A DNA stretch of 64,000 bases, from contig VXBP01004466.1 in the NCBI GenBank assembly GCA_013400115.1, positions 62,001 through 126,000 on the forward strand, written 5' to 3'. Below are positions 1-12,600 of the stretch, in pieces. The translations under genes were made by a program, and so were the position numbers. Positions within the stretch are counted from its first letter, which is position 1. Each line of letters starts with the position of its first letter. The notes beneath the pieces were generated by a model. The model searched no databases. It was given only the letters and a program-made list of their open reading frames with translations, and had not been told where the DNA came from. The DNA comes from Rhinopomastus cyanomelas (taxonomy: Eukaryota; Chordata; Aves; Bucerotiformes; Rhinopomastidae).

Positions 1-181
1 TGATTTCACACGGGCCACTGCACAGTCATCAAAGGTAACTGCTGTTGGTTACTACCAAGGGGTAGCCTAACACACAGCACACACCATTATCCTCCACTCA
101 AGCTGAGGAGCAGGTTTACATCTGAGAACTTCAACAAGGGAGATTTTGGCACGAATGTTTGGATTTGGAAACCAAACCCAC
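1..181 (-). other. UBE2O intron 9 (partial)
   Basis: On the minus strand the sequence after the exon 9 donor (GTGGGT) shows none of the next conserved UBE2O segment, so it is the 5' part of intron 9, which continues past base 1. Confidence 0.85.
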
Positions 182-681
182 CTGTCTCCTGGCTTAAACT
201 CTCGTGAAATCTTGGTCTTCTTCTTCTTGTGCTTCCGCTTCAAGTTTTTGATGTTAAGAGGGATGCTCTTCTTGCGGCCAGTACCGCTGCCACTCTGAGA
301 TGAAGCAGTGGAGCTGGCAGAAGAGGTGACAGAGCTAGTGTCATCAGTGTCATCAGCTGCCTCATCATCAGCATCTTGCTCCATAGACTGAAGCCGGTAG
401 TCAGCCGACCCCTCGTCTTTCAGCAGAAAGGGAGGCTGCTGCTGTCGTGCTGTTCCTCCTTTGTCCTTCCCCATTTCTTCAGGGGGCTCCTCCTTTCTCT
501 CCCCAGGACTTGGTGCACCATTGGAAGACTCATCCAGCTCACACTTGGACTTGGGCTTAAGCTCTTCTGGTTTTTGCTCAGCAGCTGCAGCACACTCTTT
601 GTCAGGGGCATCGCTGGTACCCTGAGATTCTGGAGAGCATGACATGATCTTCACTATCTGCTTCTTCAGCAGCCGTCTCAC
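182..681 (-). CDS. UBE2O: UBE2O coding exon 9 (residues 373-538 plus part of 539)
   Basis: This 500-base exon begins VRRLLKKQIVKIMSCSPESQ after a tctctag acceptor. It then runs through a fast-evolving acidic linker (about residues 390-450), the conserved PPFLLKDE, an Asp/Glu-rich run near 474-485 (EQDADDEAADDTDD), a serine-rich tract to about 505, and two basic clusters separated by SIPLNIKNL that resemble a bipartite nuclear localisation signal. It ends at FKPGD plus AG of an arginine codon before GTGGGT. The next coding exon is off the window; bases 1-181 are intron. Confidence 0.94.
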
Positions 682-3600
682 CTAGAGAAAGTGGAGCTGG
701 GTCAGACAATGCGCCTGTACACTCAGCAAGCTGACAGGGAATGGTTAGGCCTGCACACAGAGGGGAACAGCCCTCAGTCAGCCCTGTGCACAGAGGGGAA
801 TAGCCCCCCATGGGCCTCTGCACATCTCACATCAGAGCCTTCTGCAAAGCAGCATTTCACCACTGCTCTACCTGAAGCAGCACTGGCCCAGTCCAAGGCA
901 GGAGCTTTGCTCCTTAAGGCTATTCAAAGCATGTTCTGAATTGTTTATAATGGAAGGTCACAAAAGGCCACACAAATTAATCTGTTTAGCAGACATAGCT
1001 ATGTGGGGAGGTCCCCATCCACTCTGATGACATCCTGTTATTCTAGGAACAGTGCTACTTCACAGGCATTATGGAGGAACCACAGCATGACACATTCAGC
1101 CCAGGAAGCAGAGGCTGCTTCTCATCTGACAGTAGCAAGGATTTAACTGAACAGTTCAGCTCCATGAGAAACCTGTGGTTGTGCTAATGAAAACACATGT
1201 CTAACAGTGCTGGCCATCACAGCACATCAGCTCTGACACAGCCCGACCCCTGCAAGGTGACACCTCTATGTTCCAGGTCTTGTTCATGCTCTCCAGTAGC
1301 ACTTGTTCTGTGCTTCACCCCTGCAGTCAAGACTGCTGTGCAAGGTGACTTCACTGCTGGCAACAAGAAGCCATTACTCTACAACCACCACCTCCAGGAG
1401 TCACATTACAGACCACATGACTACCAGGAAGATTTCTGCTTTAAAAGCCACAATGACCAGAAGCACTTAGAGAAGTTGATGCTTCCCCTGACCCCTTCAT
1501 CTCACCTTTTTGGCAACTGATCCTTCACCCAGGACACAGTTCCTCTCAGGGCATTCACAGGTGATTTTTGCAGGTTCTACTTTGTCTGGGAACACATAGA
1601 GGCACCTTTCCCCAAGCTGCCTTTGGGCATGGTCAAAGCACCCCAGACGCTTTACCCTGGTAGAAGAGGAGGACAGCCATCAGCAAGAGCAGTAGCAGAA
1701 CACAGAAGAGACCAGGAGCCTTCACAAGGTTGGCATGACTTCTTGTAGGGTGGCAGAAGCTAACACCACGCCAAATCTTTTCCAGGCACACAATTCTAAA
1801 GGAGGAGGTAGAAATCTCACCGGGGACTGGGTGGGGACACAAAGGGTTTGGGGCAGGGACACCAGTGCTTCCCTCCCTATAGCTTTCCCTCCCCGGGACA
1901 GCTGCCAAGACACACTTGAAGCTGGTGTTAGTTTTCATTTACTGTCATTTAAGAGTTGCTCTCCTCCAGCTTGGGAGCCCCAGGCAGGAACCACACTGCA
2001 CTGTGCTGTTTATTACTCATCTGACTCTTCCTGGTGAGCCTTGTCCAGCCCATTTACGCGGCTGCAGCCTGCAGAGGGCACCAGCTGCTCCCACAGCACC
2101 AAGTCTGGGTTCAGAGCAGGATGCTGGAGGAGCTGCCAACCGCATACATGAGGAGAAGGTCAGGGAAAGAAGTGAGCTTGTCACCAGACATTGCTCTGCT
2201 GAAAACACTTGGCAGCTGGAGAGTACTTGGAGAGGACTGGTGGGATGCTAGCCCCTGTCTTAGTAACTCAAGTGTCAGCTAAACTAATTTGAAAGCTATT
2301 CTCTCACATTTTGGAAGCTCTGGAATAAACTTTGATATAACATGGGGGGAAAACCCACCAGAAAGCAGTGCTGTGTCTAATCTGTTGGTAGACATGCCAC
2401 CCGCAGTCTGTGCAGGCCCCAAGTGCTGGCAGGGAAAAGAGGTTTACAGCTGATCTCACCTGGACAGATTCTCTTGGCTAATTACAGAGGGAGGAGGGCT
2501 CACGCTGTCAGTACCTCCAGGACAGAAGCTTTTAGTGATCCAGGTCACCTTTAGTTCCACCACTTGTACCTATAATGTGAAGAGAGAGAAGGCAATTTAA
2601 TTTTTCAGAGGCTTTCCTAGACCAGATGTCTCTGGTAAGCAGCAAACTTGCTTTTATCGTTCTAAGATGGCCAAGACCAGTTTTACCACATCCAGGACCA
2701 CTAACACTGCTCCCAATGCACAGTTCTTGGCAAGACTGAGAACTTCTATAGATTTTAACTTCAAGTAAGACAACATCTGGCTTGGGAAGGAAGCTGCAGT
2801 ACACCCAAATCAGCAGCCCACTGTCACAAAGAGACATGCTAATGGACTTGGAATTGCTCCCTCTTCCCACCAAGTCAGCAATGTTCCTCCCTTTTTGGAC
2901 AGGGTGCAACATTAAGTTTCAATAGAAGAGATGCTTCTACTACCCTAATGATCAGCAGTATTGGCCTCTCAGTACTAGCATGCAACCTTCTTACAGGGTG
3001 CTGACAGGGACCCTTGGCTGGAAAAGCCCAACTATGCTCAAAAGTCCTATTGGTCAACAATGAGAAATTTGTCACCTCAGGACACCACAGTCACAGTGCA
3101 ATTGCTCTGGGAAGGTTACCATGGCAAGCTGAGCCTGCTCCAAAATGCTAGCCAGGGACCCTGCTGTGAGAAGGTGACCATGTGTCAGCTTGTCAGTCCT
3201 TACCTCTTCCACCACCACTCTGAACTTGCTCTTTGTACTCAGAACAGGCTTCACACCTGACAGCCACTGTACACTGGAGAAGACTTTAGAAGGCCCAATG
3301 AGTACTTGCCCAGGATAAAAGCCGTATGAATCATCAAAGAAGAGACCCTGTGGGAGGGAAAAAACCAGTATAAACGATTCTTAAGACTTAAATCTCCAGC
3401 ATTTCTCTTCTCATACTCACGACCAGTAAGATTAACCATAAAGGTGAAGCCTGCCAAGCCATCTGTCTCCTAAAGCACATTCCTCTCCTGAAGTCTGCCC
3501 AGCAGTTCCTATAGCAACCTGCTACATCACACATCCAAACCAGACTGACTCAGTGGGGGAGAAGCAAAGGTATAGCAAGAAATAAAAGACGTGGATTTCC

Positions 3601-6600
3601 TCACAAATTGTCTCAGTAACAAGGTAGCTGAGGTGGGCTGAGTCCTGGACGAGTATATCAATCTCTTTTTCCATGCTGCAGTTAAAGTACCTGCAGCTTC
3701 CAGAGCCAGAGGATTCTGCCTTCACTTCTCTGCTCGTCAGATGAAGATTGTAAGTATTATTCCTGTCGCAGGTGGATTAGCTAATGTGACAGTTCTTTGA
3801 AAACAAAGCAGGATGGCAAACACAACCATTGTTGTCCTAAGCTCTTTTCCACTACTATTTCGACTGACATGAGCTGAAGATTCATACGGGGGCGGACAGA
3901 GCAGTTAAGGGTAGATAAAATACTGAGCACAAAACTATTAAGTCTTGTAATTTGTCAGAAAGGAGAACAGTAGTGCAATAAGATCTGAGTCAGGTGTCTA
4001 ACACAGCAATTCTGAGCACGGGATCAAGAGTAACACTGGAAACAACTCATGTTTCAAACCAAACCACAAGTCCCCAGAGGACTATGTACACTTTAAAGGC
4101 AGCCTGGCTCAAAATAAGGTATCACAACATTGGGTAACCAGAATCTGGATGCTGCTACAACATCCATTTAGCAAAAAGAAAACATACTGCAAAACCCAAT
4201 GCAGCAGAGACTGAATATCTAGCGACACACCACTCCCACTCCTTTCCTGTACAGAATGAGAAAACCATAGCAGTACATCCTACTTAACTGATACCTCATT
4301 TACTCTTTAAGAAACAGGCACCACATTTTAACAGAAGTGCAACTTTAGATCAAAGGGATCTAGCTTTGAAGGTTGGGAAGAATTAGGGCTGACTGCATTG
4401 TTGGTTGCTAAGAATTCCACATTAATCTCAGTCAACTCCCAACACTGCTGTCAGGAGCGCAGTGAGGCCTTAGTGTTTGGAAGAACAAATAAGCTGTTGT
4501 CAGCTTTAGAAGGTGAGAGAAGGCAGAACCAATTACCACACAGGGAACTCTGTTTTACCCACAAGCTAGCACACCTTTCCCCACCACGTGATTTGGAACG
4601 TGCTGGCATGGTGGCGGATGTCCATTCAGAGAATGTAGTGGGACTACACTAACAAGAGTGACTGCATTTAATGTGATCTAGACACGTGCCTCCATCAGAA
4701 CCCCTTTTAAACAACAAGTCCTTTTCCAGAAGGGGAACAATTTTGAAAGCATTAAATGGAGTAAGCCTTTTCAAGCATGTATGATATAATGAGCATATAA
4801 TGAGCAGATGGTGACATCAGCCATCTGACTGCACGGTATGCAATCTAGGGGATCCTGCTGTGGCAGGGGGATTGGACTGGATGATCTTTGAGGTCCCTTC
4901 CAATCCCTAACGTTCTGTGATTGTGTGAATCTGTAATTTGTTTGCAGAGGAAGCAGTTGGATATAACTAATGGCAACATCTCAAAACTTGCTCTTTACTA
5001 ATATTACCTTTAAGCTACACCCTGCTATGCTTTCAAGTGCAGAACTAGTAAAGCGATCCTTGGCTGTGATGTATCTTTAAATTTTTAGGATCAATAAATA
5101 CCAATAGTTTTGCTTTTTCCTCTCCCTCCCTCCCACACAAAAAGCTTACAAGCCAAAGTTGACCAAAAACTTTCTCAGGAGAACCAGAAGCTCACCGAGT
5201 CACTGACGTGAGGACAAACATCATATAGCTTGGCTCCATCTTCTGTGCTCATAGAACACCTGGAAAACAGACAAGAGAGCCACATTTGCAGAGCAAACCA
5301 TCTCAAAATCAAACAGCACCACATCAGCTGACACTGCCTAAGCTGGTCTGCCCATATGGCCAGCAGTGTAGCACGAAGCCAATATGGTTCAGAGCACAAC
5401 TGGCTACAGCCATGCTATAAAAGCACTACCTGGAATCTAATGGTTCAGTCCAGCATATAATAAAAAAAGTAATACGTGGGGTGCTGGACAAGATTTGTTT
5501 GCTAAAAAGGCCCTGCTTGTTATTCAGGCTGATGCTGGAACCTGAAGGCAGTTTGGGTGTACTTGCTTCAGCAATAGCTTCATTCCCAGAGTGTGCGCTG
5601 GTGCGATTTCAAATGATTCATTACGAGAAGCTTTTGAAAACAGTTACCTCATTTTACATAGCTATGCATGAGCTGCTAACAGCAAGCAAAGGCTTAGATT
5701 GCACCAGTAACTACAGGTAATACAGATAGAGAAGTGCAGCTGTTTTTCATGCCTGAGAGCCTTCCAGTCTGAGGTAACCAAACACTAAAACAATCAAAAT
5801 CACAGACGCATACACCAATCGTCTGTTACAGAGCTCATGTTCCTTGCTTCTCAGAGCTGCCTGCAGGATTGTGGGTTTGGTGTTTTTTTTTAAACATCAA
5901 TGTCAACACTCAATTTACAAGACAGATGGGTTATTGCCCAGCTGCCAGGCCTGTAAGTCTCTTGGCCCTCTCCTGGCTCCTTCCTTCCCTTGCATTAATA
6001 AAAAAGTTTGTTGGACAAGACCAGCCTCAGTAACACAGTGAATGCAATTAATTCATAGGGGGTTAGCTCACAAGTAACTGCCCAACAGGTGTACATGTGG
6101 AACACAACTCAGATGTTTCTGCTGGCTTTGCAGAAGCAAGTTAACAAGGTATTTCTTTCAATATCTGGTCTCTGGTTAAATATCTCTCTAGAGAATGGAT
6201 CGTGGATTACACCTTCATGGAAAAAACCCACATCCTTAATACAGATTTAAATAACAGTGAAAAAGTAAAGTTGTTCCATCCTGAGCTGCTTTTTCATCTT
6301 TAATAAAATCTACTAGCCTACAAGTCGCTACACTTTCACAGAGCTCTTTTTTTAAGGTAAGAATCATCCCTGCATTTTAGTGAAGTCATGCTCTCTGACT
6401 GAGGAAAGGCCTCAATCACAAACAGCAACTTTTCCAGAGGAGAAGTACTATTTACAATCCATTTAAAACCCAACATCCCTTAGTCCTGGAGCACTGATCT
6501 GCTGGGACTGAAAAACCTGCCACCTTTCAGACAACAGCTTTTTCAGAGGGTGACCAATGAATCAGTGTTTTCAGAGAAAGCAGTATTCTTACTGTACATT

Positions 6601-9600
6601 TGAAAAATAACAAGCAGAGAATTTATCAGTGCGTGAATGAAGCTCAGTCTATTTTGAGTTCTCCTAAATCAGATCAGGATTGTGAAAGCCAAAGGGGACA
6701 GCCTTCAACATAAAGACAGGAAGTACCTGGCTCCATTAGAAAGCTTGAGGATGACTTGGTTCTTCAAATCATAGACCTTGCCCAGCCAGCAGTCATAGGC
6801 TATGTAGTCACCATACATGAAAGGCTATGAAGACAATGGGAAACAAAATCTTGTAACTATCATCCCGTGAACTTTAAGTCATTAGGTAAGTCCTTGCATG
6901 ATGCAGACTAGATAGCAATTTCAAAGGACTTATGACAGCAAGTGCAGATCTGGCTATAAACTGGAGGGAAGGTACATCAAAGGGTTTGCTTGACAGTCAG
7001 CACACAGCCTGGATTCTCCAGTTAAGTAGCTCAAGCTTTCTTTGGGATTTCTTTCCTCAGATCTTAAACTTAAGTCAAGTGTCCTGCTCAAGACGTGCTC
7101 AAGTAGAGTCATACTTGCACATCAGCTAATATTAACAATTAATTTTGTATCACTGAGATTAACTTTCTATCCCAGAGAAACTTGTCCCACTGCCTTCCCA
7201 CAGGCTGTTTCCTGAGGAAGGGTGTGACACTCTTGCTCTTCTCTCATACATTATCTTTTCTCAGAGGGAAAAGAATGATGAAATCCTATCCTGCCCAGTC
7301 TCTGGAAATCACTCACTCACTTGAGAGGGGCCAGATATGTTTCAGACTGCTACAGTTCAACACAAAATGTTTGAGTGATCTCAGCATTTTAGTAGTCTGT
7401 TTAAACAGTAAAGAGCTCAACAGCTCTGTGCCACTGCCAGAGTGGCCTGATTAGATTGTCACACCAGCTCATCTCAATGCAGAAGTTAACACACAAGTCA
7501 GTGTCAACCCAGCCCTTCAATTTGATCTCAGCAAGACAGAACATATGGGGAGACGAAGTGATGGTGCATTATCTTCCAGAATGGATTACTTTGGTAAGTT
7601 TAAAATAAAACCCAACTGCAGATGCATCCTGCCCAGTACAGATGATTTCTTGTGTGTGTTACTTCAAGTACCAGAGCACTGAATCCTGGCTCCCACATGC
7701 ATTTTGGCGTTGTTCTCACCCAGATATGTTGCAGGTCTTTGCTGTTGACAGGGTAGAGGATGCAGTTGGTTCCTACTAGTTTCACAGCACACTCTATGTT
7801 GACATCAATTACAGTTCCACACTGGCTGTCCTGAAAACACGAAAGAGAAAAAGGATTTATCACCTAGGAAAGGTCCTACACACCACGCGTATATGCTGTG
7901 AACAAACGTGAAATGGAGACAGATAAATTTTCAAAACTAAATCCCTTCTTGCCTTTCAGGCCTTCATTTTGAAGGTGCATTCCACATGACCCCAAGACAA
8001 CTCGGGTGAAATGATTATTCAAGACCTGTAGTGTTTTCTTCCCAGTTAAAATTTGCTAAAATAGCAGCTCAAAGACTCTTGCACCTGATCAAGTAAGACC
8101 ATACTACATCAGCTGCTGTAAAATCTGCTAGTCTATCCAGCTGAACAGACCCCTGCAGGTACTGTCCTGAGTCAGCAAAGGCAGGGGTAGATTATCAACA
8201 GAATAAGAGAATCTTTAAAGCCAACTATGATGTAAAGTTTTGTTTTGCAGGACATCATAACACGGTCTTCACTAGCTGTCATACAAAGAATTCCCAATGT
8301 GGCACCTTTAGTCAGATTTGAAGGTTTCCAGACAGCTAATTTCCAATTGGTCCAATTATGAGAAGACTGTTGTTACCTCCCTCACTTTTTGGCAAAGTTT
8401 TAATCTTTGTCCCCAGGAAAATAGCACATGCTGTCATGAGCCTTCTGGGGATAGTTTGGCAAAGAGCACACAGTATGCACGTTGCTCACACATATGGTGC
8501 AGGCCTGCAAGGAAGGGCTGTTAACCCAAACACTGTCAAACACAGCAGCTGCCCTGGCCTCCTGACAGCTGGGACAATCAATACTTTTAGTTATTAACAA
8601 CCACAAGTCCATTATAGAAGTTGACTGAGGACCAGCAGGACAAATGCCCTGGCATGAGCAACTTCTGAAGCTATCCTTACCACCATCATCATCAAGGTCT
8701 TTGCTCCAACTGGACTTGAGTGGGTTATACCCTGTGAGAAATGGATTTCTTTGCTGAGGCCACTTTAAAGCATTCTGTTCTTTTTGACTGCACTAAAGAT
8801 TTAGTCAAGGCTTTCACTCAAAGCCCTGGACAGTCCATTCGGGAGCTGGCAGGTGCTCAACTCACCCAGGCTCATCTTGGGGACTGGTAGAGCAAAGACA
8901 CCCAACAGATACCTGCCGTCCAGGATAATTCCCAGACAGATTGCTCAGTTCATCTGCCTTTGGCTGGTTTCTTTTCACCTTCCTGCTGTAAGTCATCTTC
9001 CTCACGTCATGCAAACCCTGTGCTCTACACCCCTGGCTCCCAAAGAAGAGGCGATGAGGAGAACTGGGTCCTTCTCCACACACTGTCCAAACAGAGCTGT
9101 GCCAGCATGGCCAGAAGGGGTGGGAAAGCTGAGTTGGCAGAGCCCAAGGCAGTAGGGGTTCATTCCCTCCAGCTGCTCCACATAATGCTCCCATGTTGTT
9201 CTGGAAAGGCTGGGAAGCAAAGGGAGCCTTTCCTGGCTGCAGCTCACTGTGACAGGCAACAGCTAAACCTAACAGCTCATGGCCTGCACAGGCTGCCAGG
9301 ACAGAGCCCAGCACAGTTGGACCATAGGTCTCACCTGAAAAGAGTTGGCCAGAACCACACAAAGTTCACAGTAGCTGCTGCCAGCATGATTCAAGCCATA
9401 GATGAGCAAGGTCTGTTAAAAGTGACACCTGCTCGAGAAACCACAGCTTCTGCAGGCTACAACACTGCTACCATGTTTGCTCATCTTCCAGATTAAGCAA
9501 AATGAAGCATTTCCAGTCCACCCTCTGCAGTTCAGGCCCTGTGCTTTTAGATTGCTTAGTAGTCAGAACAAAAAAACCCCCTCAGGAAACAAACTGCTTG

Positions 9601-12600
9601 TCCTACACTGAGGCCTGAAGAATTTATTTTTCCTTTATCAGTAGCCAACATGACAGCAGCTCCCAGAAGTGATACAATCCAACACCCGCCGTTTCTGTGG
9701 ATCATCTTGTCTCTGGTCCTAACACTCCCCTACCTCTTATTGATGGTTATAGTAATAAAACCAAGACGTAGGTGACAGATGTACATCAACCTGCTCTGCC
9801 CCCCTTATAAATGACATTATTTCCCATAAAACAGAAGATGCCTGTATCATCCAAGCTTGTCTCCTATCTAACATGGGTGCTATTAGCTGTGGGCAAGGGC
9901 ACTGTGATTAGTTGGGCTTGCTTCTTCTTGCAGCACTTGAGTGAGCACTGAGCTCTGTCTGTGGTTAAGAAAGTAGAGATCAGTGCTGTGAGTAGCCCCC
10001 AAAGCTCCAGGACTGCTCACTGCTCTCCTGTCTCACCTGCCACTGAACCTTTATTTATGATGAGCTTATTTATTTCCCTGTCACATGAAACATTAGCCTG
10101 CAACAGGGGAGTCAGATCTGCGGGCTGAGGGCTTCTGCTGAATCACTGAGAGATTCCAGCAGTGCTCAGCAATGCAGACCCAGAGATGTCATCAGCTTGC
10201 CTCTTGTTTTCCAGGGCAGGTCTGTGTCCAGAGCACAGCTCCCCATCAGGCCGCTCAAATACTACCATCCGCTCCTGTTCATCAGATGCCCCCATTAAAG
10301 AGCGAGCCAAATTAAGTGAGCTGGCATTTCACAGCTGTGCTACAAAATTTCCATCAACCCCAACAGCAGAACTGGAGAAGGGAGATGACTGATCCTTGTT
10401 AGGAGAGATTTTGGGTCCAAGTCCCACTCACTAGAAGTGTACTCCCTAGACTTTCTTCCTGCTGCTTCTAGTACCTTGGCAGTATGCACCCTACTGGAGA
10501 TCCCAAATATTTTGGAGATCCCAAATATTTAAGCCATTAATAGTTACACAAGTTACTCCCTTCCCCATCATAGACCTGTCAACTCCCATGGGAGAGGTCA
10601 GTAGCTCAGCAATCACAGGCTTCGACCCCATTATCCGCTACCTCCCATCTTTACTCTTTCCCTCAACATTCTACTTCTTAGTACGAGATTCTTATACCAC
10701 CCTCTTATTCCTTTATTTAAAAAGGGACAGTGTAACCCAGCACTTTCTGAAGCAACAAAATGCAGGTGCTTGACAGATTGCAGAGCCACCTCTAATCCTT
10801 CCCCTGAATTAGCATATCATCCGGGAAAATAAATTCTGCTGCTCTCCCCAGGTCTCATCCAGCTCCATCAGTCCTACAGGCCCAACTGCATTCAGAGAAA
10901 GTGATCTCATTCCTGCATTACCCCGAAGCAGTCTTTCCCCTCAGTGCCTGATGAGAAACACATGAATTTGAGTCAGCTCTCTTCTCTTGAGGAACAGAGG
11001 ATTTCAAGTCCTTCCCGCTCAAGGTTAAAAACAAGCCCTAGGAGAGCGTGGTGAATACAGAATAAGTTCCACATTGTGCATTTGCCAGGCCAACTGGTGC
11101 AGGGCAAGCATCCCACATCCTGAATTTGGCAGGCTCACACTTGCAGATTTTCTATTTTAAATGCTCTTGAAATTTTCGGAATTTGATTAACAAGCAAAGG
11201 TTTTCTGTGAGACAGAAGAGGTTTATTGTTTCATTTACTACCGATACTTAAAACATACAACTGCTGGGTAATGCATTGTCTGATACACGTGCAGCAAGCT
11301 AGAGAAGCCAATTTGTGCTCAGACGAGTATAAAAATTGCAAACAAAAGCAGCACAGTCGTGTTTGCCAAGAGGAGAATGACTTGGTACCTTGAAAGCTTA
11401 AAGGTATTTTAAGAAGCGTTGAGGAACAAATGGTTGAGGGGCAAGATTCAAGGCATCCCACTGAGTGAGGAGATACTAGAGTCCACCTGTGCCAGGTACC
11501 ACAGCATGAAGAACTGATATTTCAAGTTGGTAGCTGTTGCTTGTTCTGGATTGAAACGTCTTCATAAAACTACAGTTTTAGAAAGACACATTGACTCCAA
11601 ATTTCCATTTTAAACAACAATTACATTTCTTCGGGAAATACTTTGCTTCAGCATTTTTTAAGTTACCCTTCAAGTTTTCTCTCCCTTCTCTTTGCAACAG
11701 TCTGTGAAAGAGGGGTGGGTTTACAATTCCTTTTAGCAGACAAAAAAAGCTTTATTTTAAAAAACAAACTACCCAGGTCACAGAACAGCCCTTCCCATCC
11801 CCAAAGCAGGCTTCACACAATGTGGTGCAACTGCAGCAGTAAGTGGCCAGCTGCCCGCTTCATCACAGCCTTGGTAGCCACATTGCTGGAAGCAAGTCAA
11901 GTGAAGATGCAGGCGTGCACATGGCAGGCCAGATGGCTCAGGGTTACAGGTTAAGTGTGAGCCACAGCAAGAAACTGCCAACCTAGCTGAGCTACTCAAG
12001 AGACTGTCTCATCTGATAACTGGGAACTTTATTTCAGTATTGTTTATTTCCTACACAAAACCCAAATCCACACCTGTGATAAGCAGAGATGTCTTCCAGC
12101 TACAGCAGAATGACTAGGACATAAAATAGTATCCACAAAGAGTAAAAGGAATGATTATAGGCTGCTGGTTAAGTACCAGCTTGCTCTCCATTGATCCAGC
12201 CCTGTGTCAGATGCTTCAGCAGTGTTGGGATTCACTGTATTTCTGGGAGAAACTGAACAAGATGGTGTTTGCTGCGGATTGAGAGATCTACCTAAAAACA
12301 TATCCTCCCAGTTCTGTGCCACAGTACACCGTAAGTCACACAGTGCTAACGTGATCTGCTTCCACTCCAGCCTCCCTGTCAGATATGGTAGAGTAGGTCC
12401 ACATTCCCCTCACCTCAGAATGGATTGATTACATGAAGGATAGCAGGATAGACAAGCTTCTGGTCTCATTACCTGACATTATCAGGCTCATTTGCTGAGG
12501 AGACCTTTGCAGATATGCAACAGCAAAGAGGCAGCCTTATCAGCATTTCATTTTCAAAGGATGCAGCTAGATCTATCAAACAGACTAAAAATAGAACATG

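Larger units (their letters stand above)
3348..5195 (-). other. UBE2O intron 5
   Basis: A 1,848-base GT-AG intron. It holds a perfect 11-base tandem duplication at 4,784-4,805 and one short CR1 3' fragment at about 4,850-4,933. The rest is unremarkable. Confidence 0.85.

Noticed and set aside
8862..9496. Overlapping 166- and 178-codon ORFs on opposite strands in UBE2O intron 2
   Set aside because: No homology recognised, no splice context joining them to UBE2O, and exons 2 and 3 join in phase without them. They are likely chance ORFs.
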